Assembly (NCBI GenBank): GCA_003242645.1
Contig: QGVC01000037.1
Location: forward strand, 1 to 17,062
Length of the DNA stretch: 17,062 nucleotides
Origin: Pseudomonadota bacterium
Lineage (GTDB): Bacteria > Pseudomonadota > Alphaproteobacteria > Rhizobiales > Hyphomicrobiaceae
Direction: 5' to 3'
Below, piece by piece: positions 16,401 through 17,062 of this stretch; within the stretch, counting starts at the first letter, position 1, and each line of letters starts with the position of its first letter. A program made the position numbers and the translations under genes. Under the pieces are notes generated by a model. That model had not been told where the DNA came from. It saw only the letters and a list, made by a program, of their open reading frames with translations, and did not search any database.

Positions 16401-17062
16401 CCAGCACCATGTCGTGCAGCGCCACCTCGCGGGTCGCGCCGTCGATGCGTGGTGTAACGCGGTAGCTGCGCTCGTCTATGACGAAGAAGCCCATGTTTTC
16501 GAGCACGGGCACCCGCTCAGACAGCGGAATGGGCTGATCGAAGCGATAGATCGCAGCGTGCAGCCGTCGCGCTTCCCCCTCATCCGCATGAAAGTCGATC
16601 GCGAGCGGCTGCTCAGGGCTCAGGCGCTCGATCCGCGCAATGTCCTCGATGGCGCGTTTGGCGCTGAACGTTTCCGTGTATCCGGCGGGAAATGCTCCGA
16701 GATATTTCGGCGCCAGCGCGGCAAAATTCCCGCCTGCTTTGGTGAGAGCGTCCGTGAGCCGATCATCCCACGTGCGGGTGGCCTCAGTAATCTGCGCTTC
16801 CAGCTCTTGCTCCCGGATGCGCGGACGCGTCTCTTCGTGCCGCTCGATGATGTAGTGGACGCGCACGAGCGGTCCTTCGGGGAAGAAAGGCGTGAAATCT
16901 CTGACGTGGCCGCCGTAAACCTCCGCGAGGATATCGCCGATCCGTTCACGGACGGTCGTGGAGAAGCGGTCACGCGGGATGTAGACCAGGACCGAGACGA
17001 ACCGCTCGAAGCGCTCGAATCGCGCGAAAACTTTGACTCGTGGCCGCAGATCGAGATTGACG
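13429..17062 (-). CDS. NAD-specific glutamate dehydrogenase, large (~180 kDa) type, 5' end outside window
   Basis: This enzyme oxidises glutamate to 2-oxoglutarate and ammonia with NAD+. The frame stays open to the right edge (1210 residues in the window), so the N-terminal ~400 residues of the usual ~1600 are missing here. The visible part starts in the segment [20 protein letters not shown]. The catalytic core follows: [20 protein letters not shown], then GAKGGF (15691-15708, whose Lys codon is 15700-15702), [20 protein letters not shown], the NAD-binding loop [16 protein letters not shown] (~15256-15306), and [18 protein letters not shown]. The long C-terminal helical region is complete to the stop at 13429-13431. 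The same gene is called gdhB in Pseudomonas. An MFS transporter gene follows 34 bases downstream. Confidence 0.96.
   Translation of the reverse strand, partial: [1210 protein letters not shown]

Overview
The window looks like chromosomal DNA of an alphaproteobacterium, probably of the order Hyphomicrobiales (Rhizobiales). The reasons are the GC-rich coding right half, the run htpX - rsmB - heparinase II/III-like gene - purH (an order I recall from Rhizobiales), a DUF1674/SDHAF4 protein, and a very large NAD-specific glutamate dehydrogenase. I cannot name the genus.

The window has two unlike halves that meet at a tRNA-Ser(CGA) gene near 4.8 kb. Left half (1-4.7 kb), on the 3' side of the tRNA: a decaying accessory region. 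It starts with the end of a probable TRAP solute-binding protein (dctP), a strong terminator-like hairpin, and a TRAP small permease (dctQ). The dctQ frame runs straight into an MmgE/PrpD-family gene that lacks its N-terminus, and the large permease gene (dctM) is absent. One deletion in an ancestral dctP-dctQ-dctM-mmgE cluster would explain this. Next come about 1 kb of gene remains, including two SAM-methyltransferase fragments in different frames; a patatin-like phospholipase whose catalytic motifs are intact but which has no ATG start; and a frameshifted GYD-domain gene.

Right half (4.8-17 kb): compact, intact, mostly housekeeping genes. The small SDHAF4-like gene on the minus strand is divergent from htpX (membrane zinc protease). 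htpX is followed 6 bases later by rsmB (16S rRNA m5C967 methyltransferase), then a heparinase II/III-like gene, purH (last two steps of IMP synthesis) and a GNAT acetyltransferase 4 bases after purH. On the minus strand and convergent with these are the NAD-glutamate dehydrogenase (5' end outside the window) and, 34 bases downstream, an MFS transporter of the UMF1/Atg22-like type.

I see no CRISPR array, no intact transposase or integrase, and no convincing new multi-gene system. The most informative feature is the damaged left half: the dctQ/mmgE deletion junction, the methyltransferase and GYD relics, and their position next to the 3' end of a tRNA gene. All protein identifications come from reading motifs by eye; no search was run.
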